The notes under the pieces: model-generated
The model's database searches: none
Seen by the model: the letters and a program-made list of their open reading frames with translations, nothing else
Told to the model about the DNA's origin: nothing
Shown: positions 1-7,139 of the stretch, piece by piece
Layout: each line of letters starts with the position of its first letter
Numbering within the stretch: position 1 is the stretch's first letter
Translations under genes and position numbers: made by a program
Source: an uncultured Parafilimonas sp.
GTDB taxonomy: Bacteria; Bacteroidota; Bacteroidia; Chitinophagales; Chitinophagaceae
Length of the DNA: 19,408 nucleotides
Assembly (NCBI GenBank): GCA_937892395.1
Contig: CALAGJ010000189.1
Span: 1-19,408 of the forward strand
Direction of reading: 5' to 3'

Positions 1-47
1 AAGGACTGAAAATCCTTGTGTCGGCGGTTCGATCCCGCCCCACACCA
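1..47 (+). tRNA. tRNA-Phe (GAA), 3' part, 5' end outside window
   Basis: The window begins exactly at the anticodon stem. The stem is AAGGA (1-5) with UCCUU (13-17), and the seven-base loop CUGAAAA (6-12) carries anticodon GAA at 8-10, giving phenylalanine. The variable loop is 18-22. The T stem is GGCGG (23-27) with CCGCC (35-39), around a TTCGATC loop. The 3' acceptor strand is CCACACC (40-46) and the discriminator is A47. CCA is not encoded. The D arm and 5' acceptor strand lie outside the window. A second, degenerate copy of this 3' part occurs at 2149-2189, which suggests the gene was used as an integration site. Confidence 0.93.
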
Positions 48-58
48 CAAAAAAATCA

Positions 59-92
59 AGCAGTTACGAAGAAATTAAGTAGCTGCTTTTTT
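59..92 (+). terminator. Rho-independent terminator after tRNA-Phe
   Basis: A 9-bp stem (59-67 with 79-87, one G-T wobble) closes an 11-base loop and is followed by six T (87-92). It starts 12 bases after the tRNA discriminator base and is the natural end of the tRNA transcript. Confidence 0.8.
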
Positions 93-223
93 ATTTACTA
101 CAACAATACTACAACACTTCTTTACCCCGCCCATACCCTCCGCATTCCCTACAGGGATGTCCGGATATCCGCCAGAGGGGATTACAGAGCTTTGATGATG
201 CGGCAAATAAGTATTTTAGATTT

Positions 224-259
224 TTTGTAAGCAATGAAATAGCATATTGTTTACATTTG
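224..259 (+). promoter_or_regulatory. Possible Bacteroidota promoter upstream of the RHS fragment
   Basis: TTTG at 224-227 and TACATTTG at 252-259 match the Bacteroidota -33 TTTG and -7 TAnnTTTG boxes. The 24-base spacing is slightly longer than usual. Transcription would start near 266, upstream of the RHS fragment. In an AT-rich background such matches occur by chance, so this is weak support that the cassette is expressed. Confidence 0.3.
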
Positions 260-410
260 TGCAATAGATTAGTTCTTTGAAATGCACATACTGGCAACAC
301 TTTAGTTTTGTCCAACCATCTCCGACAAAAAGAATCCCTTATTTTCTAATGGCAACATAAGCTATTACAATCCAGATGTTATCAGCGCCAATGATTATTA
401 TCCATTTGGT

Positions 411-1406
411 ATGACTATGCCGGGGAGAACTTATACGGCGGCTGGTACGGAGGGGTACCGCTACGGATTTAATGGCAAAGAACAAGATAAAGAAACAACT
501 TCAACAACTACATACGATTACGGTTTCCGCATTTACAGCCCTGCACTCGGTCGCTTCCTAAGTGTTGACCCTTTATTTAAAACATACCCTTGGAATAGTA
601 CTTACGCATTTGCTGAAAATGATGTTATTAGAAGTATTGATTTAGATGGTCTTGAAAAATATATTATACACCAAAGGAGCTTTGCTCCGTGGGAGTTCTT
701 TGGAGAAATTGCGTCTGGAGGAAAGTATAAGTATTCAGGAGACCATAGAGGTTTTACGGTTGCTTCTGATGACCAAATAAAAAGTAAGGTATCTACTGCA
801 ATAACGGTGGATATTGCAACTGCAAAGGCAGAACTAACAACAAGTAAACAATTTGGTAGCACAGTTAGGTATGATGCTAAAACTGGTGAGGCTTTAAAGA
901 CAGCTCCACGAGTGAATCCTGAAGTCAGTATGTGGAATCCTCAAAAAGACGGGAACAATCTAACAGTAAAAGCAAGAATAGAGGGCAAAGCACCACTTGC
1001 ACCATTACCTATATTAGACCCTGTTAGCAGTACTATTGACCAACCAATAGTGTGGACAGGTACAACAAAAATTGAAAATCATATCTCCCAAGGCTACATT
1101 AATATCACATATAATTACATAGGGAAAGGTTTTCCGGCATTAGAATCTTTTATTGAGGACGAAAAGGGAACTAAACTTTTTATGGGAATTAATATCTCTC
1201 CAGCAAAAAGTAATATTGTCCAAGCCCTATCAGGTAGTGGGGCTTATGGGAATACGTTTAAGCTGAAAATAGCAACGGATAGCAAAGGGAATTTCCAAGG
1301 TGTTTATGGAAAGGATGCTAAAGGAAATGAAATTGTTATAAATCCAGCAGCATACAATAAAATTTTTGAGGCTGTTCCAGCAGCAAAAGATTTACCTAAA
1401 CAATAA
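411..1406 (+). CDS. Orphan RHS core fragment with variable C-terminal (toxin-like) domain
   Basis: Residues 1-80 are the end of an RHS repeat-associated core: a YRYGFNGKEQDKE-type stretch, then YDYGFRIYSPALGRFLSVDPL and the closing DLDGLE motif. In this family the core ends a large shell protein and is followed by a variable toxin tip. Here about 250 residues follow that I do not recognise; no HNH or other nuclease motif is evident. The same frame stays open upstream to 306 and encodes more core (ISDKK, then ISANDYYPFG), so the ATG at 411 is inside the core and the protein is 5'-truncated. Upstream of 306 the matching residues appear in another frame, suggesting frameshift decay. It lies inside tRNA-Phe-flanked DNA and is followed 8 bp later by a lipoprotein gene that could be its immunity partner. 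The toxin role is inference. Confidence 0.75.
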   Translation: MTMPGRTYTAAGTEGYRYGFNGKEQDKETTSTTTYDYGFRIYSPALGRFLSVDPLFKTYPWNSTYAFAENDVIRSIDLDGLEKYIIHQRSFAPWEFFGEIASGGKYKYSGDHRGFTVASDDQIKSKVSTAITVDIATAKAELTTSKQFGSTVRYDAKTGEALKTAPRVNPEVSMWNPQKDGNNLTVKARIEGKAPLAPLPILDPVSSTIDQPIVWTGTTKIENHISQGYINITYNYIGKGFPALESFIEDEKGTKLFMGINISPAKSNIVQALSGSGAYGNTFKLKIATDSKGNFQGVYGKDAKGNEIVINPAAYNKIFEAVPAAKDLPKQ

Positions 1407-1414
1407 ACCATTAT

Positions 1415-1867
1415 ATGCAAACGAGACTATTTTTTATATTTTGCATTATGCTGGGTATGTTTTCAGTATCATGCAATAATACTCTTAACTGCGAAAGGCA
1501 TTTTATACCAGCAAAATTTATAGGCAAAGTGACAATCTATTTTAATCAAAAAAATGGGCAAAAAGAATTTGATAAAGATGGCTGTATTGTGTATAGGATT
1601 AGTGAGGATGGAAATTGCTATACCTCACTACCATATAAACAAGGAAGTAATTACCCAAATGAGACTTTTAAGTTCTTCGAGCAAATAAACAAGGATAGTG
1701 TTAATCAGATTTTTGAATTTTATGAAAAAGAGTATTTAAAAGATACGGTAAATAAAAAACAGAGAAAGTATATTTTTTTTCATAGTAGTGGTTATTCTTC
1801 GCCTAATTACACCTTTGAATATTTTATTGATTATGGGATGAATTATAAGAAGCATTTGTATTACTGA
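1415..1867 (+). CDS. Small putative lipoprotein, candidate immunity protein
   Basis: This encodes a 150-residue protein of unknown family. Residues 1-19 form a hydrophobic signal sequence ending SVS before Cys20, a relaxed lipobox, so lipid anchoring in the periplasm or outer membrane is likely. The mature part is polar, Lys/Tyr/Phe-rich and beta-like, with no domain I recognise. The ATG lies 8 bp after the stop of the RHS-tip gene on the same strand, so the two are probably cotranscribed, and a strong terminator follows at 1926. In polymorphic toxin loci the small gene directly after the toxin tip is usually the immunity gene, and lipoprotein immunity proteins are known for toxins acting in the periplasm. 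That role is inferred from position only; an unrelated cargo gene is equally possible. Confidence 0.65.
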   Translation: MQTRLFFIFCIMLGMFSVSCNNTLNCERHFIPAKFIGKVTIYFNQKNGQKEFDKDGCIVYRISEDGNCYTSLPYKQGSNYPNETFKFFEQINKDSVNQIFEFYEKEYLKDTVNKKQRKYIFFHSSGYSSPNYTFEYFIDYGMNYKKHLYY

Positions 1868-1925
1868 TTGTCAGCGATAAAATCGCCCTGCATTAATCCG
1901 TCTAAATATTTAGTTTTAAAAAATC

Positions 1926-1955
1926 AGCCTGCCGCAAAAAATCGGCGGGCTTTTT
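1926..1955 (+). terminator. Rho-independent terminator after lipoprotein gene
   Basis: A 9-bp GC-rich stem (1926-1934 with 1943-1951, one G-T wobble) has an eight-base A-rich loop and five T at 1951-1955. It lies 58 bp after the lipoprotein stop codon and ends the RHS-tip/lipoprotein transcript. A small hairpin (GCGAT/ATCGC, 1874-1886) sits between the stop codon and the terminator. Confidence 0.8.
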
Positions 1956-2148
1956 ATGCTTTCGCCTCCCTTCGGACGGCTCGGCGGTTTGCAGCAAGAA
2001 AATATTTTTTTCTCCACAATTTTTTTGAAGGATAAAAATTTTCTTCCCAGCAACGACTCCGGCACGGGACGTTGCGAAAACGAAAAAAATAATATAAAAC
2101 ATATTCATTAGCCGCTTGCCAAAGCAATTAGCTTTTTTATTTCCCTTG
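1956..2148. other. Non-coding stretch with hairpins, possible dispersed repeat
   Basis: No convincing gene is visible. The stretch mixes GC-rich blocks with A/T runs and contains a GCAACG (2050-2055) / CGTTGC (2070-2075) hairpin and a loose inverted repeat of AAGAAAAT and ATTTTCTT (around 1996 and 2036). This composition differs from the flanks and resembles intergenic repeat material, but no second copy lies in the window. Confidence 0.3.
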
Positions 2149-2189
2149 CCTTGTGTCGGCGGTTCAATCCTGCCCCACCCCACAAAAAA
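2149..2189 (+). repeat. Degenerate copy of the tRNA-Phe 3' end (att-like direct repeat)
   Basis: These 41 bases align without gaps to 14-54, the tRNA-Phe 3' half starting in the anticodon stem. There are three mismatches: G31 to A2166, C36 to T2171 and A44 to C2179. Identity begins at the anticodon-stem side and stops at the A-run after the discriminator, which is the usual extent of tRNA attachment sites used by tyrosine-recombinase elements. The upstream half of a tRNA is absent, so it cannot be a working gene. It marks the distal end of a probable insertion of about 2.1 kb. Confidence 0.8.
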
Positions 2190-2218
2190 CATTACAATAA
2201 GTTTGTAATGTTTTTTTT
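2189..2218 (+). terminator. Terminator following the tRNA-Phe remnant
   Basis: A perfect 9-bp stem ACATTACAA (2189-2197) with TTGTAATGT (2203-2211), a five-base loop and a run of T to 2218. It may be the original terminator of the tRNA-Phe gene, displaced when the element inserted. It also has an A-run on its left side and could act on minus-strand transcripts. Confidence 0.65.
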
Positions 2219-2303
2219 GGAAACATCCTTCACAATTAATTATAAAATTTACTAAGCGCAATAAGAGAATACTCGATAAATTAATAAACCACGATTTTTA
2301 GGT

Positions 2304-3173
2304 TTACTTATCCGCAATATATCTAAGTGTTATCGGCTGATAAGTATCAATGCGTCTATCCCTTAAAAATGGCCAATATTTTCGGTAATAATCCGACAGT
2401 TCAAGATCAAGTGGTTGTATATAATTGTCTTCCTTATCATGTGGTGCTTGATATAATATTTTACCGTATTGATTCGTAATAAATGACCCACCCCAAAAGT
2501 TTGTACCTGCCTCTACGCCTACTCTATTTACACTTACTACGCATACACCATTTGCTATAGCATGACTACATTGAATCGTTTGCCATGCATTGTATTGATC
2601 TATATTTGTTTGAATATCCTGATGCAAATGCCATCCAATAGCTGTGGGGAAAAATAAGATTTCTGCACCCATTAAGCTGGTAATACGTGCAGCTTCAGGA
2701 TACCACTGATCCCAACAAATCAACACACCAATTTTAGCAAATTTTGTGGTAAAAACTTGGTAGCCGGTATTCCCTGGACTGAAGTAAAATTTCTCATAAT
2801 ATCCTGGGTCATCAGGAATATGATTTTTTCTGTATTTTCCTAAATATGTACCATCAGCATCAATAATAGCAGTAGTATTAAAATACAATCCGGGAGCCGC
2901 TTTTTCAAATAATGATAATACTAAAACAACATGCAGTTGCTTTGCAATCATGGAGAATTTTTCAGTCAGCACTCCTGGTACAGATATCGCTAGATTAAAA
3001 TGATCATAATTTTCGGTGTCACAAAAATACAGTGATGTAAAAAGCTCTTGTAAACAGATAATATTAGCTCCGCCGGCCGCCAATTCATTTATTTTATTGA
3101 TTGCCTTTTGAATATTTTGCTCTACATCTGTATCAAGACTCATTTGAGCAATGCCAACATTTACTTTAGCCAT
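2304..3173 (-). CDS. aguB: N-carbamoylputrescine amidase (nitrilase superfamily)
   Basis: This 289-residue carbon-nitrogen hydrolase has the full catalytic triad: Glu43 in LQELF, Lys116 in YRKNHIPD and Cys153 in ICWDQWYPE. The IPDDPGYYEKFYFSPG and WDQWYPEAAR stretches and the total length match the N-carbamoylputrescine amidase group, which splits N-carbamoylputrescine to putrescine, CO2 and ammonia in the cytoplasm, the last step of the agmatine route. The usual partner, agmatine deiminase, is not in the window. The gene lies downstream of groEL on the same strand but is separated by a terminator at 3281-3317, so it should have its own promoter in 3174-3280, which I could not pick out. A related beta-ureidopropionase-like activity cannot be excluded. 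Confidence 0.88.
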   Translation of the reverse strand: MAKVNVGIAQMSLDTDVEQNIQKAINKINELAAGGANIICLQELFTSLYFCDTENYDHFNLAISVPGVLTEKFSMIAKQLHVVLVLSLFEKAAPGLYFNTTAIIDADGTYLGKYRKNHIPDDPGYYEKFYFSPGNTGYQVFTTKFAKIGVLICWDQWYPEAARITSLMGAEILFFPTAIGWHLHQDIQTNIDQYNAWQTIQCSHAIANGVCVVSVNRVGVEAGTNFWGGSFITNQYGKILYQAPHDKEDNYIQPLDLELSDYYRKYWPFLRDRRIDTYQPITLRYIADK

Positions 3174-3280
3174 ACTATTTTATTTCAATCAGCAAATAAA
3201 ATCCTTTCATACTAAAGCATTGACAATAAATTGTAACAAAAAAAATTCTTACTCCCAGATTTCACAATGACAAGGTCAAT

Positions 3281-3317
3281 AAAAAAAACTCCGCAATGAG
3301 TGCGGAGTTTTTTTTTA
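3281..3317 (-). terminator. groESL terminator
   Basis: A perfect 10-bp stem (3286-3295 with 3301-3310) closes a five-base loop. An A-run on the left (a T-run for minus-strand RNA) and a T-run on the right make it able to work in both directions. It lies 21 bp after the groEL stop and separates groEL from the amidase gene. Confidence 0.88.
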
Positions 3318-3337
3318 AGAAGTACTATTTATAGAAA

Positions 3338-4975
3338 TTAATAATCCATTCCCATGCCACCACCAGGAGGCATAGCTGGAGCTGCAGATTTTGGCTCAGG
3401 CTTATCACTGATTACACATTCTGTAGTCAACAACATACCTGCAATAGATGCAGCATTTTCAAGTGCGACACGGCTTACTTTAGTAGGGTCAATAATACCA
3501 GCACTAAACATTTTTTCGTATTGCTCAGTACGGGCATTAAATCCAAAATCGGCCTTCCCTTCTTTTACTTTTTGTACAACGATACTACCTTCAATACCGG
3601 CATTTTCAACAATTTGGCGCAGTGGCTCTTCCAATGCACGCTTTACAATTTGAACACCAGTATTTTCATCAGCATTATTGCCACGCATTTTTTCCTCTAA
3701 TGCAGCAATAGCACGTATATAGGCTATACCACCACCAGGTACAATACCTTCTTCTACAGCAGCACGGGTAGCATGCAATGCATCATCTACACGATCTTTC
3801 TTTTCTTTCATTTCTACTTCAGTAGCAGCACCAATATACAATACAGCAACACCACCGCTCAACTTTGCAAGACGCTCCTGCAATTTTTCACGATCGTAAT
3901 CTGAAGTAGTACTCTCAATCTGTGATTTTATCTGATTGATACGTGCTGTTATATCTGCTTTCTTTCCTTTACCACCAACAACAGTGGTATTATCTTTATC
4001 AATAGTAACAGAAGATGCCTGTCCTAAATAACTAAGATCAGCATTTTCTAATTTATATCCCTGCTCTTCACTAATTACGATACCTGCTGTAAGTACAGCA
4101 ATATCTTGTAGCATTTCTTTCCTGCGGTCACCAAAACCAGGGGCCTTTACAGCAGCCACTTTTAATGTGCCACGTAGTTTGTTTACCACTAATGTAGCAA
4201 GTGCTTCACCTTCTAAATCTTCTGAAATAATCAATAAAGGGCGACCACTCTGTGCTACTTTTTCGAGGATGTGTAGAATATCTTTCATGGTACTTACCTT
4301 CTTATCATAAATCATGATATAAGGGTTTTCAAGTTCAACAGCCATTTTTTCGCTGTTTGTTACGAAATATGGAGATATATACCCACGGTCAAACTGCATA
4401 CCTTCTACTACATCAACTGTTGTTTCTGTGCCACGAGCTTCTTCGACTGTAATAACCCCTTCTCTTCCTACTCTAGCCATTGCATCAGCAATAAGAGAAC
4501 CAATGGTATTATCATTATTTGCAGAAATGGAAGCGACTTGTTGAATTTTTTTAGTATCGTTTCCAACAGTTTGGCTTTGACCTTTAAGGTGATCAACAAC
4601 TTTGGCTACTGCTTTATCAATACCTCTTTTCAAGTCCATAGGATTGCTACCAGCTGCCACTACTTTCAAACCCTCTGCAATGATGCTTTGAGCCAGTACT
4701 GTGGCTGTAGTAGTACCATCTCCTGCTATGTCAGCGGTTTTACTGGCTACTTCTTTCACCATTTGAGCTCCCATATTTTCTACGGCATCTTCCAGCTCAA
4801 TTTCTTTTGCTACTGTTACACCATCTTTAGTTATTGCAGGTGCACCAAATTTCTTTTCTAATACCACATTACGACCTTTGGGACCTAATGTTACTTTTAC
4901 AGCGTTGGCCAACGTGTCAACGCCTTTTTTCATTTTATTTCTTGCCTCTATATTAAAGGAAAGTTGCTTAGCCAT
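3338..4975 (-). CDS. groL: Chaperonin GroEL (Hsp60)
   Basis: This 545-residue protein is the usual length for GroEL. The ATP-binding GDGTTT motif is at residues 85-90, preceded by the KDGVTVAKEIEL segment. The AAVEEGIVPGGG signature is in the second half, and the C terminus ends in a Gly/Met-rich GGGMGMDY tail. It forms the 14-mer that folds proteins in the cytoplasm with ATP and the GroES lid. It is the second gene of a groES-groEL operon, 71 bp after groES on the minus strand, and is followed by a strong terminator. Nothing in the sequence suggests a specialised paralogue. Confidence 0.98.
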   Translation of the reverse strand: MAKQLSFNIEARNKMKKGVDTLANAVKVTLGPKGRNVVLEKKFGAPAITKDGVTVAKEIELEDAVENMGAQMVKEVASKTADIAGDGTTTATVLAQSIIAEGLKVVAAGSNPMDLKRGIDKAVAKVVDHLKGQSQTVGNDTKKIQQVASISANNDNTIGSLIADAMARVGREGVITVEEARGTETTVDVVEGMQFDRGYISPYFVTNSEKMAVELENPYIMIYDKKVSTMKDILHILEKVAQSGRPLLIISEDLEGEALATLVVNKLRGTLKVAAVKAPGFGDRRKEMLQDIAVLTAGIVISEEQGYKLENADLSYLGQASSVTIDKDNTTVVGGKGKKADITARINQIKSQIESTTSDYDREKLQERLAKLSGGVAVLYIGAATEVEMKEKKDRVDDALHATRAAVEEGIVPGGGIAYIRAIAALEEKMRGNNADENTGVQIVKRALEEPLRQIVENAGIEGSIVVQKVKEGKADFGFNARTEQYEKMFSAGIIDPTKVSRVALENAASIAGMLLTTECVISDKPEPKSAAPAMPPGGGMGMDY

Positions 4976-5046
4976 TTTATTCTATTTTATTTTCTGAATT
5001 AAATTAATAATGATAATACTAGTTTCAAATAATAGCACTAATTTAT

Positions 5047-5343
5047 TTATACTATTGCCAATATATCACTTTCTCTCATGATGAGATAATCTGTACCTTC
5101 AATGGTAATTTCTGTACCAGCATATTTTCCATAAAGTACTGTATCGCCATTTTTTACAGTTACTGGTTCATCTTTTTTACCAGGTCCAGCTGCTACGACT
5201 GTACCACGTTGAGGTTTTTCTTTTGCAGTATCAGGTATTATAATGCCTCCTGCAGTTTTTTCTTCAGCAGGAGCAGGCTTAACAATTACCCTGTCATGCA
5301 GTGGAGTTACATTAAGCTTCTGATCTTTTTTTGCTGTTGCCAT
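5047..5343 (-). CDS. groS: Co-chaperonin GroES (Hsp10)
   Basis: A 98-residue Hsp10 with the N-terminal PLHDRVIVKP strand, the mobile loop EEKTAGGIIIPDTAKEKPQ (about residues 27-45) that docks on GroEL, the GTVVAAGPG strand, and the C-terminal YLIMRESDILAIV. It caps the GroEL ring as a heptamer. It is the first gene of the operon. The 5' region carries an inverted repeat at 5387-5419 and, nearer the gene on the minus strand, a TATCTTTC sequence (5373-5380) that resembles a -7 box with one mismatch. No CIRCE element is visible. Confidence 0.97.
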   Translation of the reverse strand: MATAKKDQKLNVTPLHDRVIVKPAPAEEKTAGGIIIPDTAKEKPQRGTVVAAGPGKKDEPVTVKNGDTVLYGKYAGTEITIEGTDYLIMRESDILAIV

Positions 5344-5386
5344 TTGTTATTGATTTTATTTTTTTATGTGAAAGATACTTTTTGTG

Positions 5387-5419
5387 GTCAACATTTTTGC
5401 CAATACCAAATATGTTGAC
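5387..5419. promoter_or_regulatory. Inverted repeat upstream of groES, possible operator
   Basis: GTCAACAT (5387-5394) and ATGTTGAC (5412-5419) form perfect 8-bp arms around a 17-base spacer, 43-76 bp upstream of the groES start. It lies just upstream of the -7-like TATCTTTC read on the minus strand, where a regulator could act on groESL. It is not the CIRCE sequence. Function is inferred from position. Confidence 0.4.
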
Positions 5420-5757
5420 AGATTTTCATGTCTTCACTTCAATGTACTGACAAAAATTTTGATTTTGAGGCCTCAAAGAGATATAGAATTGCGATACTGA
5501 CAAAATTGCCATAAAATTATCCCTGCTCCTATACCGGTTCCCATCAATCAATAATAAATCGCTATGATAACAACAAAGCCAATTCATCAGGTGTTGATTG
5601 TTTAAATTTGATGGAAACTTGACTAAATAAAATCCGTAAACTCTAATTTTATAAATACTTACATCATTCAGATTCAATAATTTTGCAATGCATTAGTCAA
5701 AATTAGTTTCAGTTTCTCATAATTAACGATGTTTTAATATTATAAGATAATCAATTC
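5420..5757. other. Divergent groES/paaC intergenic region with palindrome and direct repeats
   Basis: No gene is supported here. It holds a perfect 14-bp palindrome, TTTGAGGCCTCAAA (5464-5477), flanked by two exact copies of TACTGACAAAA (5445-5455 and 5495-5505) 50 bp apart. The distal half (5510-5757) is AT-rich with no motif I can assign. Promoters for paaC should lie near its right end but no TAnnTTTG box is clear. Confidence 0.5.
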
Positions 5758-6552
5758 ATGCCGCATTCAATAATAAACTTCACTTTATTTTTAGCAGACA
5801 ATACCCTTATACTAAGTCAACGAAATGCAGCTTGGTGTGGTCATGGGCCAGTGCTTGAGCAGGATATTGCACTTACAAATATATCACTAGACCTCTTGGG
5901 CCAAAGCCGCAACTGTTATCAATATGCCTCAAGTTGTATCAATAAATATGTCAAAGAAAATCAGAAAGAATTTCCACAACAATGGCTTAATCTAAATAAT
6001 GAGGCAGATGAAAATACGTTAGCTTACATGCGTAACGAGCGGGAATTTAAAAACCTATTGATAACGGAACAACCAAATGGTGATTGGGGCCAAACTGTAC
6101 TCAGGCAGTATCTGTTTAGCCAATTTCAAATTTTATATTACGAGTACATAGTTAATCATCTGCAAAATGATAGCTTAACTGCAATAACCTCAAAGGCGCT
6201 CAAAGAAATAAAATACCATGTAAGATGGAGTAGCGATTGGGTAATCAGGCTTGGAGATGGAACTGAAGAAAGTAAGCAGCGTATGCAGGCTGCTTTGGAA
6301 AATCTTTGGTGCTATACCGGGGAAATGTTTATGCCCGTTCCTTTTGAGACTGCAATGGGTATTGAATTGGAAAGTCTTCAGCAGGAGTGGTTAAAACATG
6401 TTACGAAAACATTATCTGAAGCCACCCTCCTGATGCCTGAAAAAACTTTTATGCATCAAGGAGGAAAGACGGGCATACACACGGAAGAAATGGGCTTTAT
6501 TTTAAGTGAAATGCAATATTTACCTCGTACTTATCCCGGAGCAGAATGGTAA
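5758..6552 (+). CDS. paaC: 1,2-phenylacetyl-CoA epoxidase subunit PaaC
   Basis: A 264-residue ferritin-like helical protein of the PaaC family. Supporting stretches are the N-terminal LADNTLILSQRNAAWCGHGP, the central RWSSDWVIRLGDGTEESKQRMQ, and the C-terminal GGKTGIHTEEMGFILSEMQ ending RTYPGAEW. PaaC is the structural partner of the catalytic di-iron subunit PaaA in the complex that epoxidises phenylacetyl-CoA during aerobic phenylacetate breakdown. It is followed after a single base by paaD, so the two are translationally close. Unusually, paaA and paaB are not upstream: the neighbour is divergent groES. The ATG at 5758 is the first plausible start. Confidence 0.93.
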   Translation: MPHSIINFTLFLADNTLILSQRNAAWCGHGPVLEQDIALTNISLDLLGQSRNCYQYASSCINKYVKENQKEFPQQWLNLNNEADENTLAYMRNEREFKNLLITEQPNGDWGQTVLRQYLFSQFQILYYEYIVNHLQNDSLTAITSKALKEIKYHVRWSSDWVIRLGDGTEESKQRMQAALENLWCYTGEMFMPVPFETAMGIELESLQQEWLKHVTKTLSEATLLMPEKTFMHQGGKTGIHTEEMGFILSEMQYLPRTYPGAEW

Positions 6553-6553
6553 T

Positions 6554-7036
6554 ATGAAAGATGAAGATTTAAAAATAAAAGAAATATATACAATTCTTGA
6601 GCAGGTTACAGATCCTGAAATACCTGTGCTATCTATTACAGATTTAGGCATTATAAGAGATGTATCATTGGCCGAAGGCCAAATAGAAATAATCATAACA
6701 CCTACCTATACGGGATGCCCTGCAATGGATATGATAGCTGTACAAATAAGGTTGGCACTTATTGCAGCAGGATACAATGGAATCAAAGTAACCAGCACAC
6801 TATCACCGGCATGGACTACTGACTGGATTACAGCATCTGGCAAACAAAAGTTATTGGAATATGGCATTGCGCCTCCAAAAGGCAATGCAGATACGCCCCT
6901 TCTGGATGGTGTCACCTGCCCACATTGCGGCTCAAACGACACAAAATTAATTAGCTCATTTGGCAGCACAGCCTGCAAGGCACTTTATAAATGTCAGGAT
7001 TGTATGGAGCCGTTTGACTACTTTAAATGCTATTGA
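6554..7036 (+). CDS. paaD: Phenylacetate pathway protein PaaD (MIP18/DUF59 family)
   Basis: From the ATG at 6554 this is 160 residues, with an N-terminal DUF59/MIP18 domain (DPEIPVLSITDLGI from residue 20, TGCP with Cys55) and a C-terminal zinc-ribbon-like module with CPHC (122-125), Cys141 and CQDC (147-150). PaaD is needed for a working phenylacetyl-CoA epoxidase and is thought to help mature its metal centre, as MIP18 relatives do for Fe-S proteins. I chose 6554 because it begins one base after the paaC stop; an in-frame upstream ATG at 6506 would add 16 residues overlapping the conserved paaC end. paaE does not follow: the next gene is convergent. Confidence 0.93.
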   Translation: MKDEDLKIKEIYTILEQVTDPEIPVLSITDLGIIRDVSLAEGQIEIIITPTYTGCPAMDMIAVQIRLALIAAGYNGIKVTSTLSPAWTTDWITASGKQKLLEYGIAPPKGNADTPLLDGVTCPHCGSNDTKLISSFGSTACKALYKCQDCMEPFDYFKCY

Positions 7037-7081
7037 CACCTAAAATTTCCAAAGCCTTAATTTGAGGGTCTCACAAAAGAT

Positions 7082-7112
7082 AAAAAAAGGAGTAGAAAAC
7101 TCCACTCCTTTT
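7082..7112. terminator. Bidirectional terminator between paaD and BNR-protein gene
   Basis: AAAAGGAGT (7085-7093) pairs with ACTCCTTTT (7104-7112) around a ten-base loop. The A-run at 7082-7088 gives a good T-tail for the minus-strand transcript, and TTTT at 7109-7112 a weaker one for paaD. Confidence 0.75.
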
Positions 7113-7139
7113 GCATACGATCATTAGTTGCTAACAAGA

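Noticed and set aside
18..315. Short open frames on both strands after tRNA-Phe
   Set aside because: They start inside the tRNA or cross its terminator and show no coding features. The palindrome CGGATATCCG (162-171) was noted, but nothing supports a function.
1902..2261. A 119-codon open frame on the minus strand
   Set aside because: It runs antisense through the terminators and the tRNA-Phe copy (its GRIEPPTQ stretch is the tRNA read backwards) and has no recognisable protein features.
5344..5440. CIRCE operator (HrcA) upstream of groES
   Set aside because: No TTAGCACTC-N9-GAGTGCTAA or close variant is present; the inverted repeat found has other arms and a longer spacer.
5426..5677. An 83-codon minus-strand frame in the groES/paaC gap
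   Set aside because: It spans the palindrome and direct repeats, has no homology I recognise, and fits a chance frame in AT-rich DNA.
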